Shown here: one piece after another, positions 1 through 8,504 of the stretch
Layout: every line of letters starts with the position of its first letter
Position numbering within the stretch: position 1 is the first letter of the stretch
DNA from: UBA1672 sp051967755
Lineage (GTDB): Bacteria > Pseudomonadota > Alphaproteobacteria > Micavibrionales > Micavibrionaceae
Length of the DNA: 64,000 nt
Direction: 5' to 3'
Assembly: GCA_051967755.1 (NCBI GenBank)
Contig: JBQDYD010000003.1
Location: forward strand, 1-64,000
Program-made: the position numbers and the translations under genes
The notes under the pieces: model-generated
What the model saw: only the letters and a program-made list of their open reading frames with translations
The model's database searches: none
What the model was told of the DNA's origin: nothing

Positions 1-312
1 CAATAAATATTTTTGTCATCGTTTTATTTCGTTTTTTTAATTTATCTTAAAATGCCGTAAGCACGGCGCGTAAGCAACTGGTTTTTAAGGGAATCACAGC
101 CTATAGCAAAAAACGGTATAATGTCGGGAAAATGATGACACAAGACGCCACGCCAGAGGGGATTGCCTAGCGGTTGTTTCGTCGTCGGTAGTGTGTGTTC
201 ACAGTCATCATGGCTCTTACATGACGCATTTCAGTGGTGGATGTCAATATTTTTTTGACAGAATTGCCATAAATCACTTATTTTAAAAAGAAAATTATGG
301 GGTAACGGGATA
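1..312. other. Left-edge intergenic stretch
   Basis: No convincing gene, RNA or repeat was found in these 312 bases. The only recognisable signal is a sigma-70-like promoter near its right end, listed separately, which would serve the following plus-strand gene. Any gene to the left lies outside the window. Confidence 0.5.
255..284 (+). promoter_or_regulatory. Putative sigma-70 promoter for the first gene
   Basis: A perfect TTGACA at 255-260 is followed after 18 bases by TATTTT at 279-284. Transcription would start about 20 bases before the TTG start at 313, giving a very short leader. The call is by consensus only. Confidence 0.4.
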
Positions 313-1251
313 TTGATAGATCCGCCAAATCAAACAAGCGATAATAATAAGCAGGTGTATCAGGCATTTGCCTTGAGTACATACACGACCGTACGCAATG
401 CTCTTTCAGAAGGGCTGAAGGAGAGTACGGATGGTTTGCCGATTTTAGTGGTTATCGGAGAGCAGCATATGGATTCGCAGCCGGAGCTGGATGCGAATGA
501 GTATACTCCGGATGATCAGGAGGAACCTGCAGTTGCCGCGGCATTTACTGAAATTGGCGCCTTAGAGGCCGCGGCGCGATTGGTCGGCAAAGAAAATATG
601 GCGCTTTCGATAGAAATCCCGCCTGATCGTTTACCGTATTATGTCGGGCGTATACGCGATAATGACGGCGTGATCCCTGATTCTGATATGGAACATCCGT
701 TCATGCATACGTTGGCCTATGCGATTAATAATAATATTGAGATCATCCCCACAGATCCGGGATTGGAATATGTAATAGAAAACGAAGAGTTGCGTGAGCA
801 AATGCAGCGAGATGCAATCGCTGCCATTGGTGTGGGGGACGATGCTCCGCGTGTTGTCGTGCATGTCGGTGGGCATTATCATCTTTCTAATTTCGCAGGG
901 TTTAGTAATCAGGAAATACGAGATACCTTAGGGCAAGTTACACGCGATGAGCGTGAGAGCCCGTTTGACGGTGTGTATAATGATGTTTTGTTTTTTAATA
1001 CAGCGCGCGATACCGATGAATTTATTCGCAGTATGGGTGTGCACCTTAATGCGACAGCAATAGGCGAAGCGTACTATTCTGAGAATCCGGCTAATGCAAT
1101 TCAAATTGATGCCCCCGGTGCCATGAGTGAGGATGTTCAGCATAATATCGGTGAGATGGTGCGTCAGGCCGCCGCCGATTATAATACCAATATGCGTGCC
1201 CCGCAAAATGATACAATTGATACGATCAACACAATAAAATCGGGTATGTAA
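313..1251 (+). CDS. Hypothetical protein, Tiki/ChaN/TraB-like fold candidate
   Basis: A 312-residue soluble protein with no signal peptide or membrane segment. Near the N-terminus it has a hydrophobic strand ending in GEQH (about residues 48-51), then an 'ALSIEIP' strand. Late in the protein comes 'VVVHVGGHYHL'. The GxxH box, Glu-containing strand and late glycine/histidine strand together recall the Tiki/TraB/ChaN superfamily of metal- or haem-dependent proteins. That link is inference from short motifs, not a firm family assignment. The start is TTG at 313, because the nearby ATG at 296 is stopped at once by TAA; GGGG at 299-302 may act as a ribosome site. It faces the M20 gene convergently, 23 bases apart, with no clear terminator between them. 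Function unknown. Confidence 0.7.
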   Translation: MIDPPNQTSDNNKQVYQAFALSTYTTVRNALSEGLKESTDGLPILVVIGEQHMDSQPELDANEYTPDDQEEPAVAAAFTEIGALEAAARLVGKENMALSIEIPPDRLPYYVGRIRDNDGVIPDSDMEHPFMHTLAYAINNNIEIIPTDPGLEYVIENEELREQMQRDAIAAIGVGDDAPRVVVHVGGHYHLSNFAGFSNQEIRDTLGQVTRDERESPFDGVYNDVLFFNTARDTDEFIRSMGVHLNATAIGEAYYSENPANAIQIDAPGAMSEDVQHNIGEMVRQAAADYNTNMRAPQNDTIDTINTIKSGM

Positions 1252-1274
1252 GGCTTTTTAAGGTTCGGCTGTTT

Positions 1275-2468
1275 TTATGTATCGCCCAAGCTGTGCTCGA
1301 CTAACCTTACCCAGTACTCTGTCGCAAGCGGGATCAACTCATCATTAAAATCATAAGACGGGTTATGCAGGCCTTTGCTGCAGGGGTGGTCAGGGTCATT
1401 GATAATGGCCTGTCCGATTTTTACATACGCGCCCGGCACATGATGTAAAAACGCCCCGAAATCTTCGCCGCCCATAGACGGTTTTGCATCGGTAATCACC
1501 ATCAGATCACCCACCAAATCACTGGCGATATCAATACAAAGGCGCGCATGCTCATGATCGTTAATTGTTGCATCACTGCGGTTTTCGTAAACGCAGCTGG
1601 CGCGAGCACGGTGGGAGCTTGCAATCTCTGAGCATAGCTCCTTTATGCGTTTTTCCATTGTTTTGCGCAGGCTTGGGCAATAGGTACGCACAGTGCCGTT
1701 AAATGTGACTTCGGCAGGGGTTACGTTAAACGCTCCTGTGCCGCCATGAATATTCGTCACGCTAAGGACGACAGGTTCAAACGGGTCAATTTCGCGGCTG
1801 ATGATCGTCTGAAGTGCGAGGATGATTTCAGAGGCCGTCATAATCGGGTCAATGAAGGTATGCGGCTTTGATGCATGACCACCGCGCCCTTCGACCGTTA
1901 CGTTAAAAAAGTCAACATTCGCCATTGCGGGGCCGTGTTGGATTTCAAAGTAACCAAGCGGCGCATAGGGCCAATTATGCATGGCGTACATCGCATTACA
2001 CGGAAAGCGCTCTAACAGGCCATCGGCAAGCATGGCTTCGGCGCCTTCGCCGTTTTCTTCTGCCGGTTGAAATATTAGATGAACTTTTCCGTTAAAGTTA
2101 TTGTTTTCTTTTAGGTATTTAGCTGTTGCCAAAAGAATTGATGTGTGTCCGTCATGGCCGCATCCATGCATTTTCCCTTCGGTTAATGACATCCAATCCT
2201 TATTGGGCTCCTCAAAAATATCAAGCGCATCCATATCCGCGCGAATACCGATGGCTTTGCCGCTGTCGGTTTTTTTACCATCGATTGTTGCGACAATACC
2301 CGTTATCCCGATTTTTGACTCAAACGGAACGCCCCATTCAGTAAGCTTCTCGGTCACCATCTTGGCCGCGAATTCTTCCTCAAATGCGGTTTGCGGGTTT
2401 TGATGCATTTCACGTCTGATTTCTGTGAATTCATCTGCCATTGCCTGAATAGAGTTACGGACACTCAT
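1275..2468 (-). CDS. M20-family amidohydrolase/peptidase (hippurate hydrolase-like)
   Basis: A 397-residue cytosolic metal-dependent amidohydrolase of the M20D type. This family removes acyl groups from amino acids or cleaves small peptides. Diagnostic motifs are 'GCGHDGHTSILLATA' (metal-binding His/Asp), 'PAEENGEGA' (catalytic and metal Glu) and 'SMGGEDFGAFL' near the C-terminus, with a lid/dimerisation domain between. I start it at ATG 2468 rather than the longer frame to 2537. The 2468 ATG has AGAAAGG just upstream and lies 19 bases after the yejE stop, whereas the extension would overlap yejE and has a basic, non-family N-terminus. As last gene after a Yej-type peptide importer it probably processes imported peptides (inference). 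Confidence 0.88.
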   Translation of the reverse strand: MSVRNSIQAMADEFTEIRREMHQNPQTAFEEEFAAKMVTEKLTEWGVPFESKIGITGIVATIDGKKTDSGKAIGIRADMDALDIFEEPNKDWMSLTEGKMHGCGHDGHTSILLATAKYLKENNNFNGKVHLIFQPAEENGEGAEAMLADGLLERFPCNAMYAMHNWPYAPLGYFEIQHGPAMANVDFFNVTVEGRGGHASKPHTFIDPIMTASEIILALQTIISREIDPFEPVVLSVTNIHGGTGAFNVTPAEVTFNGTVRTYCPSLRKTMEKRIKELCSEIASSHRARASCVYENRSDATINDHEHARLCIDIASDLVGDLMVITDAKPSMGGEDFGAFLHHVPGAYVKIGQAIINDPDHPCSKGLHNPSYDFNDELIPLATEYWVRLVEHSLGDT

Positions 2469-2487
2469 GCGTGAAGCCTTTCTTTTT

Positions 2488-3525
2488 TTACAGCGTTGTT
2501 TTACGCGGATCAAACGCATCTCGTACAGCTTCGCCAATAAAAGTCAAGAGTGTAAGCATCACCGCCAATGATAAAAACCCTGTGATACCAAGCCATGGCG
2601 CCTGCAGGTTGTTTTTGCCTTGCGCGAGTAATTCCCCCAAAGACGGGCTGCCGGGGGGCATACCCAGACCTAGGAAATCAAGAGCGGTGAGCGATGTAAT
2701 ACAGGCGGTAAGGATGAACGGCAGGTACGTAATTGTCGCGACCATCGCATTGGGAAGGACGTGGCGCCACATGATTACACCGTTTGAAATGCCCAGTGCC
2801 CCCGCCGCGCGAACATAATCAAAATTACGGGCACGCAGGAATTCGGCGCGTACCAGATCGACAAGCCCCAGCCATTTAAACATAAGTAATATGAGGAGGA
2901 GTGTCCAAAAGCCCGGTGTAAATATGGCGGCGAAGATAATCACAATATAAAGATAGGGCATACTGGCCCAAACCTCTGTTATGCGTTGCAGGATTAAATC
3001 GACCGTACCGCCGTAATATCCCTGCACGGCGCCCATGAATACGCCGATTACCGCGCTTAATCCTGTTAAAATCAGGCCGAAATAAACCGATAGGCGAAAG
3101 CCGTAAATTACCCGTGCGGCAACATCGCGCCCCTGATCATCCGTGCCAAGCCAGTTGACTTCGTCAGGCGCAGTGGGGGCGGGTTCTTTAAGGTCGTAAT
3201 TAATTGTGTCATAGGAAAACGGGATAGGCGGCCAGAGCATCCACCCCTTTGTGCCGTCTTCACCCAAAATTAATTCTTGTACGAATTCATCGCGATATTC
3301 GGCTTCGGTTTCGAAATCTCCGCCAAATTCAGTTTCGGCGTAATTTACGAAGACGGGAAAATAAAATTGCCCGTTATGTTTCATCATTATGGGTTTGTCA
3401 TTTGCGACGAGCTCCGCCCCTGTTGTGATGAAAAGCAAGAAGAGGAATATCCAAAAGCTCCAATAACCGCGCTTATTGGCTCGGAATTGAGATAATCTCC
3501 GTCGTGTTAAAGGTGTTAAATCCAT
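2488..3525 (-). CDS. yejE: Oligopeptide/microcin C-type ABC transporter permease YejE
   Basis: A 345-residue inner-membrane permease. It has one N-terminal membrane segment (around 'WSFWIFLFLLF'), a long periplasmic loop with the YejE-type 'MMKHNGQFYFPVF', then the BPD-transp-1 core with 'LGTDDQGRDVAARVIYG' and the EAA-like loop 'RAAGALGISNGVIMWRHVLPN'. In E. coli YejABEF imports peptides, including microcin C. I choose ATG 3525 because it matches the family N-terminus; a TTG at 3543 is possible and neither has a strong ribosome site. The partner permease YejB lies upstream, but an MFS gene sits between them and no YejF-type ATPase gene is in the window. Confidence 0.92.
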   Translation of the reverse strand: MDLTPLTRRRLSQFRANKRGYWSFWIFLFLLFITTGAELVANDKPIMMKHNGQFYFPVFVNYAETEFGGDFETEAEYRDEFVQELILGEDGTKGWMLWPPIPFSYDTINYDLKEPAPTAPDEVNWLGTDDQGRDVAARVIYGFRLSVYFGLILTGLSAVIGVFMGAVQGYYGGTVDLILQRITEVWASMPYLYIVIIFAAIFTPGFWTLLLILLMFKWLGLVDLVRAEFLRARNFDYVRAAGALGISNGVIMWRHVLPNAMVATITYLPFILTACITSLTALDFLGLGMPPGSPSLGELLAQGKNNLQAPWLGITGFLSLAVMLTLLTFIGEAVRDAFDPRKTTL

Positions 3526-3565
3526 ATTGAATACTATATGCAAAAAGCGAGATCATCAAAAGCGC

Positions 3566-4849
3566 TTATGCGGATTTATCCTCTTTGTTTTCAGGCAGAG
3601 GATTCTGCGGTGGCTGGTCACTTGGCACAGGCATTTCCGGTTGCAAGCGCATAACGGACGGTGCAGCGTATGCGGGGACCTGAACAAAATCGTGCTTTGG
3701 TTTGATGGTTTTACCGACGATACTGCGATAGCGCGCAAGTATCATCATGCTTCCCATAAAGAGCAAACATAAACCAAACAAGCTGTTCGCCCCGATAAAA
3801 GACAGGGCAACCCCGCCCACAAGCGGGCCGATCGTCGCGCCGATGGCGTTAAAGAGAATCAGAGAACGGCTGGCGGCGATAACCTGAGATTTTTTAATCT
3901 GATCATTCAGGAAGGTGATCGCGACACTGTAGAGGGATGCGATAATACCACCCAGAGCAAAGATTAGAATATAGTAGTGCCCGTAAAACCACATGAATAG
4001 ACTGCATGCAATTCCGACGGCACAAGCGGTTTCAATTATGATAAGGCGATCCATTTTGTCAGATAGCACACCAAGCAGCAGGGGAATGAACGCGGTACCC
4101 AGAATGAATATACCCATCAATACGGCAATTTGTGATTTATCAAGCCCGATCATGCTGGCATAAACAGGCGTCATGCCGAGCATCAGGCTGGAGCATAATC
4201 CTGAGACGAACACCCCTGACATAGGAACAGGGAATTTCACCAACATCGTTTTAAATTCAACACCTTCTGTGCGTTTGAATTTGGGGGTTGGTTTGTTTGT
4301 TAATGTAATCGGGGCAAGGGCGATGGAAATTAGAATTGAAACCAGAATAAACAGGTAGGTACTGTCCAAAGGCCCAAGATTGATCATGAACTGGCCGGCA
4401 AAAAGGCCGATATTAACAATCGCGATATAGGCACTGAAGATTGTGCCGCGCTGTTTTTTCTTGGCGGTTTGGTTCAGCCAGCTTTCTGTGATGATAAATA
4501 AACCGCAAAAGCAAAACCCGCTGATGAGGCGCATTAAAATCCATAATATGGGCGTGATAAACAGACCATGTAAGAGTACGCTGGTGGAGGCGATAGAGGC
4601 GAGCGCCGCAAAAACCCGAATATGCCCGACAGAAGTAACCAAGCGCGGAACATAATGACAGGCAAAAAGGTATCCTGCGAAATAGGTCGACATGATCACA
4701 CCGATCATCATAACAGGAAAGCCTTCATATTCTGCGCGCAAACTAAGAAGGGTACCTTGCAGGCCGTTACTGGTCGTTAGCATGAAAATGCCGAACAGCA
4801 AAGGCCACACGGTGAGGAGATGTTTGATGATTGGTTTATTATTAAGCAC
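3566..4849 (-). CDS. MFS transporter, YcaD-like
   Basis: A 427-residue integral membrane protein with about 12 membrane segments. It has the loop 'GYLFACHYVPRLVTSVGHIR' between helices 2 and 3 and the 'ESWLNQTAKKKQRG' motif typical of YcaD-type permeases. The substrate cannot be read from sequence. The start is GTG at 4849, with AAGGAT six bases upstream. The C-terminal 50 residues are a Pro/Lys-rich cytoplasmic tail. It lies between the yejB and yejE permease genes on the same strand. That is unusual for a Yej operon and suggests a co-transcribed efflux or uptake partner, or a secondary insertion. Confidence 0.85.
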   Translation of the reverse strand: MLNNKPIIKHLLTVWPLLFGIFMLTTSNGLQGTLLSLRAEYEGFPVMMIGVIMSTYFAGYLFACHYVPRLVTSVGHIRVFAALASIASTSVLLHGLFITPILWILMRLISGFCFCGLFIITESWLNQTAKKKQRGTIFSAYIAIVNIGLFAGQFMINLGPLDSTYLFILVSILISIALAPITLTNKPTPKFKRTEGVEFKTMLVKFPVPMSGVFVSGLCSSLMLGMTPVYASMIGLDKSQIAVLMGIFILGTAFIPLLLGVLSDKMDRLIIIETACAVGIACSLFMWFYGHYYILIFALGGIIASLYSVAITFLNDQIKKSQVIAASRSLILFNAIGATIGPLVGGVALSFIGANSLFGLCLLFMGSMMILARYRSIVGKTIKPKHDFVQVPAYAAPSVMRLQPEMPVPSDQPPQNPLPENKEDKSA

Positions 4850-4951
4850 TTATATCCTTATCTGATCGCCTTTGTGCGACGCAGCGATGGTCACTATAGG
4901 AAATCAACTGCGGGCTTTAAACCCCTAACGCATGAATTTTGAGAATAGTTT

Positions 4952-6058
4952 CTATATTTCTCTGGTATTGAAATCGATACGCGGATCGACCCAAACATAA
5001 ACCAGATCACGCACAAGGAACATAATCAGGCTCATCAGGGAAAAGACATAGAGTGTTCCCAAAACCACGGGGTAATCACGATTGATAATGCTTTCGTAAC
5101 TCAGAAGCCCGAGCCCGTCGAGGGAGAAAATCACCTCAATCAAAAGAGAGCCTGTAAAGAAAATCGCAACAAAGAGAGCAGGGAAGCCGGCAATAATAAT
5201 AAGCATAGCATTTCTGAAAATATGCCTATAAAGAACCTGATTTTCTGATAAGCCCTTAGAGCGCGCAGTCAGAACATAATGCTTTCCTATTTCATCCAGG
5301 AAACAGTTTTTCGTCAGCATAGTTTTTTGTGCAAAGCCACTGATGACCATGGCGGCAGTCGGTAAAACCATGTGCCATGCATAATCACCAATTTGTTGGA
5401 GTAGGCTCATCTCCTCCCATCCGTCAGAGGTCAGCCCCCGCAGCGGGAAGATATCCCAATATCGGCCGCCCGCAAAAAGAACAATCAGCAAGATCGCAAA
5501 CATAAAAGAAGGGATCGCATAGCCAATGAAAATGGCGGCGCTCGTCCAGACGTCAAATGGTTCGCCGTCATGGACGGCTTTACGAATGCCAAGGGGAATT
5601 GAAACAAGATAAATAATCAGAGTTGACCAGAGCCCTAAAGAAATTGAGACGGGCATTTTTTCTATAACGAGATCGAGTACGCCAACATCGCGGTAGTAAC
5701 TTTTACCAAGGTCAAATGTTAAGTAATTTTGCACCATGATAAAAAAACGTTCATGTGTTGGTTTATCAAAACCGTATAACGCTTCTAATTCTTTGATAAA
5801 TTCAGGGTCAAGGCCTTGCGCCCCTTTATAACTACTGCTTTTTCCTGACGGGCTTTGAGCCGCGGAATTGCCTGTTCCCATATCACCACCGCCGCCTGTA
5901 AACCGCGCGGTGGCAGATGTGCCATGCCCCTGTAGCTCCGCAATCATTTTTTCGACAGGGCCACCGGGTACGAATTGGATAATGATAAAACTAATCAACA
6001 TAATCCCAAAGAGTGTTGGGATCATCAGTAGTAATCGTTTAAGGGCATAAGAAAGCAT
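4952..6058 (-). CDS. yejB: Oligopeptide/microcin C-type ABC transporter permease YejB
   Basis: A 368-residue inner-membrane permease. The N-terminus 'LKRLLLMIPTLFGIMLISF' and 'QFVPGGPVEKMIAEL' are classic YejB/DppB features. A Gly/Ser-rich insert follows at about residues 48-75, then 'YGFDKPTHERFFIMVQNYL' and a BPD-transp-1 core ending 'DPRIDFNTRE'. I choose ATG 6058, which aligns with the family N-terminus; GTG 6064 is also possible. It pairs with YejE downstream and the YejA-type binding protein at 8505-10427. A terminator-like hairpin just upstream suggests its transcript starts independently of the TPR gene before it. Confidence 0.92.
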   Translation of the reverse strand: MLSYALKRLLLMIPTLFGIMLISFIIIQFVPGGPVEKMIAELQGHGTSATARFTGGGGDMGTGNSAAQSPSGKSSSYKGAQGLDPEFIKELEALYGFDKPTHERFFIMVQNYLTFDLGKSYYRDVGVLDLVIEKMPVSISLGLWSTLIIYLVSIPLGIRKAVHDGEPFDVWTSAAIFIGYAIPSFMFAILLIVLFAGGRYWDIFPLRGLTSDGWEEMSLLQQIGDYAWHMVLPTAAMVISGFAQKTMLTKNCFLDEIGKHYVLTARSKGLSENQVLYRHIFRNAMLIIIAGFPALFVAIFFTGSLLIEVIFSLDGLGLLSYESIINRDYPVVLGTLYVFSLMSLIMFLVRDLVYVWVDPRIDFNTREI

Positions 6059-6098
6059 GCGCACATCATAATAAGCCTATACGCCGAAGTCTATGCGC

Positions 6099-6131
6099 AA
6101 AAAACGACGTAAAAAAGTTTTACGCCGTTTT
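6099..6131 (-). terminator. Rho-independent terminator after the TPR gene
   Basis: On the minus strand a stem of about 14 pairs (arms at 6118-6131 and 6101-6114, one mismatch in the ACGGCGT/ACGTCGT part) is followed by a run of six T. It lies between the TPR gene stop and the yejB start and would separate the two transcripts. Confidence 0.65.
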
Positions 6132-6153
6132 TCTGGTGAGTATTTCGTTAGGT

Positions 6154-6888
6154 CTAGTGGATAGACTGTGATTCCGCGTAACCACTTTTCTCATTAAATT
6201 CATCGAATGGGGATTGGGAGTTTTCAATCGCCATAAATACCGATTCAAAATCACGCAATAATTTTGATTCTTCTTGCTGTAGCTTGGCCATGCGATGTTT
6301 CGCAGAAACATTATAGGCTTGCTGTAATGTTTGCTCTCTTAGATCATCATTACCAAGCATCTTTGCAATTTGTGCCTTGTTACTAAGTGCCATAAGGTTA
6401 TCAGGATCAACCGATAGGGCCTTATCTGCAACCTTAAGCGCTTCTTCTTCACGGCTAAGATTTGCAAGGGCGAAGCCTTTATTGATTAGGGCGTTTACAT
6501 TCTTAGGATCGTTCGCAAGAATTCTGTCTTCGCGGTTCAGAAGCTTAGTGTATTCTTCCTGAAGGTGTTGGATAAAAGCCTTTTGAAATTGTGCCTTTTC
6601 ATCATCAGGGTCCTCGGCCAAGCGCTGTTGGATCATGATCTCGGCTTCTTTGTAATACCCATCAATAATCATGATGTCGACTTCATCGTCGCTATATTGT
6701 GGGTGGTATCCTGCGGCATTGTCGGGATTTAGGAAGTAGTTACAGTCGCTGCGCTCCATGAATGTCATCAGATCATAGGCCAAGCGTGCACGCATTGATC
6801 CATCATCTACAGTGTCGTGACTTAACGGATGCGTATACTTGAAGTTAGCTGAAGACCCACTGCCGGCGTATATCTCTTCTGGTAACAT
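6154..6888 (-). CDS. Tetratricopeptide-repeat protein
   Basis: A 244-residue soluble protein with at least two TPR-type helical repeats in its middle. One is 'NVNALINKGFALANLSREEEA'-like (about residues 120-145), the next 'PDNLMALSNKAQIAKMLG'. A helical, charged C-terminal tail follows. TPRs mediate protein-protein contacts; no catalytic motif is visible and the partner is unknown. The start is ATG 6888; an in-frame TTG at 6897 is possible. It is followed by a strong terminator and stands apart from both the yej genes and the kdsB unit. Confidence 0.7.
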   Translation of the reverse strand: MLPEEIYAGSGSSANFKYTHPLSHDTVDDGSMRARLAYDLMTFMERSDCNYFLNPDNAAGYHPQYSDDEVDIMIIDGYYKEAEIMIQQRLAEDPDDEKAQFQKAFIQHLQEEYTKLLNREDRILANDPKNVNALINKGFALANLSREEEALKVADKALSVDPDNLMALSNKAQIAKMLGNDDLREQTLQQAYNVSAKHRMAKLQQEESKLLRDFESVFMAIENSQSPFDEFNEKSGYAESQSIH

Positions 6889-7029
6889 GCTTATCAAACC
6901 CCAATTATCTTTTTTATATTTTTATAGAGCGTTTCTTTTTTTATAACGTCTCTTTATTTATTAGATAGTACCGCTTTTGGTTGGGTGTAAGCAAGGGTTT
7001 TTCTATGTTTTTTGATTTTCGGTGTGATT

Positions 7030-7683
7030 TTAATCCGATATCGGAACTATATTCCAGCCTGTAACCCGCCACTCACCTTGATTATGCTCTAATATACCAA
7101 GCGCGCCGGTTTTTAGTTTTATTGTGTGCTCTTTCGCAAACTGAGTAAAACTTTCCGTTAAATGAGGTGCGAATCGCGCAATTCCGTTTGATGTGACCAC
7201 GAGGATCTTTTCGCGAATATCTAAGACATCATTGGTCAGGCTGTCATGTGTTTTGGTGATTTGTCTGCCAAACTGTTTCCAGTTGTGAATAATGTCATCC
7301 GGGTTCACGTTCCAACCATCCGGCACGATGGCGTCTTTATCCCATTTTTCGATCGCGTCTTTGCCTATGCGGTTAATGACCACATCTTCTGTTTGGTTTT
7401 CATCCGGCCCGTAATCAACCTCATCGAAAATATCCAGCGGATAAACGGGAAGGGAAATCCCCGCATTTTTGATGGCAAGTTCGGCTGTTTGTTTCGTGCG
7501 CATTAAGGTGGAGGAATAAGCCACATCAGGTATTAGGTCGTTATTTTTTAGGTATGTCCCAATAGCCTTAGCTTGCGCCTGTCCCTTTTCGACAAGCGGT
7601 ATATCCGTGTTTTTGCCAACGCGGGTGGGGGTGTCGCCCGGGCCGAATGTATTGCCATGGCGGGCAATAATTAAAATAGTCAC
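7030..7683 (-). CDS. Histidine phosphatase family protein (phosphoglycerate mutase-like)
   Basis: A 217-residue cytosolic protein opening with 'ILIIARHGNT'. The RHG (residues 8-10) contains the phospho-acceptor His of the histidine phosphatase superfamily. 'SSTLMRTKQTAE' supplies the second conserved Arg region and 'VVTSNGIARF' occupies the position of the later conserved motif. The family includes phosphoglycerate mutases and various phosphatases; substrate cannot be assigned. The start is GTG at 7683, overlapping the kdsB stop by four bases (GTGA), so the two are translationally coupled. That may point to a sugar-phosphate role beside Kdo activation (inference). Confidence 0.85.
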   Translation of the reverse strand: MTILIIARHGNTFGPGDTPTRVGKNTDIPLVEKGQAQAKAIGTYLKNNDLIPDVAYSSTLMRTKQTAELAIKNAGISLPVYPLDIFDEVDYGPDENQTEDVVINRIGKDAIEKWDKDAIVPDGWNVNPDDIIHNWKQFGRQITKTHDSLTNDVLDIREKILVVTSNGIARFAPHLTESFTQFAKEHTIKLKTGALGILEHNQGEWRVTGWNIVPISD

Positions 7684-8492
7684 GAGATGATTTCTCCGTT
7701 TTGTGCAATATGCTCTTCTGCACGTTCCAGATCTTCCGGGCTGTCGATGCCTGATTGAATCATGCCGTCTTTGATATCAGTTTCTATTGTTTGTATACGG
7801 ATATCATTTTCCAGCATACGAAGTTGCTCAAGCCCTTCCAATGCTTCGTATGTCCCTTGCTCAAGGCGGCAGAATTTTTCAAGAATGTCGCTTCTGAAAC
7901 CGTAAAGTCCAATATGTTGATGCACGGGTGATAGCGTATGCTCCTGCCTTAATATCTGTTCTTTACGTATGGCGGGGATGATATTCTTGGAAAACCAGAG
8001 TGCTCTGCCTGTTTCATTTATGACAGCCGTGGTTCCACTAAATGGAGTTTGTTTTTTCCTGTCCTTTAATCGATCAAGGTCAGTCCAGCTTAGTCGATGC
8101 ACAGGTGTAATAACCTCCAGGCGCGGGTTTTCAATAAATGTTGATATCATCTTTTGAATAACAGATGGCGGGGTGAATGGGGCATCCCCTTGAAGGTTTA
8201 CAACAAAGTCAGGCCAATCATCTAATTGACGGATCGCTGAGAGCACGCGGTCAGAACCTGTTGCGCAGCTGGTAGGGGTGGTGATGCAAATCTCACCAAG
8301 CTCCGTTGCGTGTTGCGCAATACGTCTATCCTCGCTGGTAACGAAAACGAAAATATTTTCGTATGGCTCTGCTGCTTTGCGTGCAATTTCCAAAACACGC
8401 TGTAGCATTGTTTTTCCTGCAATTTTCGCCAAAGGTTTGCCCGGAAATCGGGTTGAGCCATAACGTGCAGGGATTGCGATCGCGAGTTTCAT
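7680..8492 (-). CDS. kdsB: 3-deoxy-manno-octulosonate cytidylyltransferase
   Basis: A 270-residue cytosolic enzyme that activates Kdo with CTP to CMP-Kdo for lipopolysaccharide inner core synthesis. The N-terminus 'IPARYGSTRFPGKPLA' is the KdsB nucleotide-binding signature. 'VVNLQGDAPF' supplies the acidic metal site and 'HQHIGLYGFR' is a conserved KdsB block. The length fits the family (about 245-270). ATG 8492 has AAGGAAC just upstream. The gene is coupled to the histidine phosphatase downstream and sits 12 bases after the YejA-like gene, so all three may be co-transcribed. Confidence 0.95.
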   Translation of the reverse strand: MKLAIAIPARYGSTRFPGKPLAKIAGKTMLQRVLEIARKAAEPYENIFVFVTSEDRRIAQHATELGEICITTPTSCATGSDRVLSAIRQLDDWPDFVVNLQGDAPFTPPSVIQKMISTFIENPRLEVITPVHRLSWTDLDRLKDRKKQTPFSGTTAVINETGRALWFSKNIIPAIRKEQILRQEHTLSPVHQHIGLYGFRSDILEKFCRLEQGTYEALEGLEQLRMLENDIRIQTIETDIKDGMIQSGIDSPEDLERAEEHIAQNGEIIS

Positions 8493-8504
8493 AATGTTCC
8501 TTGC

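Noticed and set aside
6930..6970. Hairpin-like AGAGCGTT/AACGTCTCT downstream of the histidine phosphatase gene
   Set aside because: Imperfect stem, long loop and no T-tract on the minus strand.
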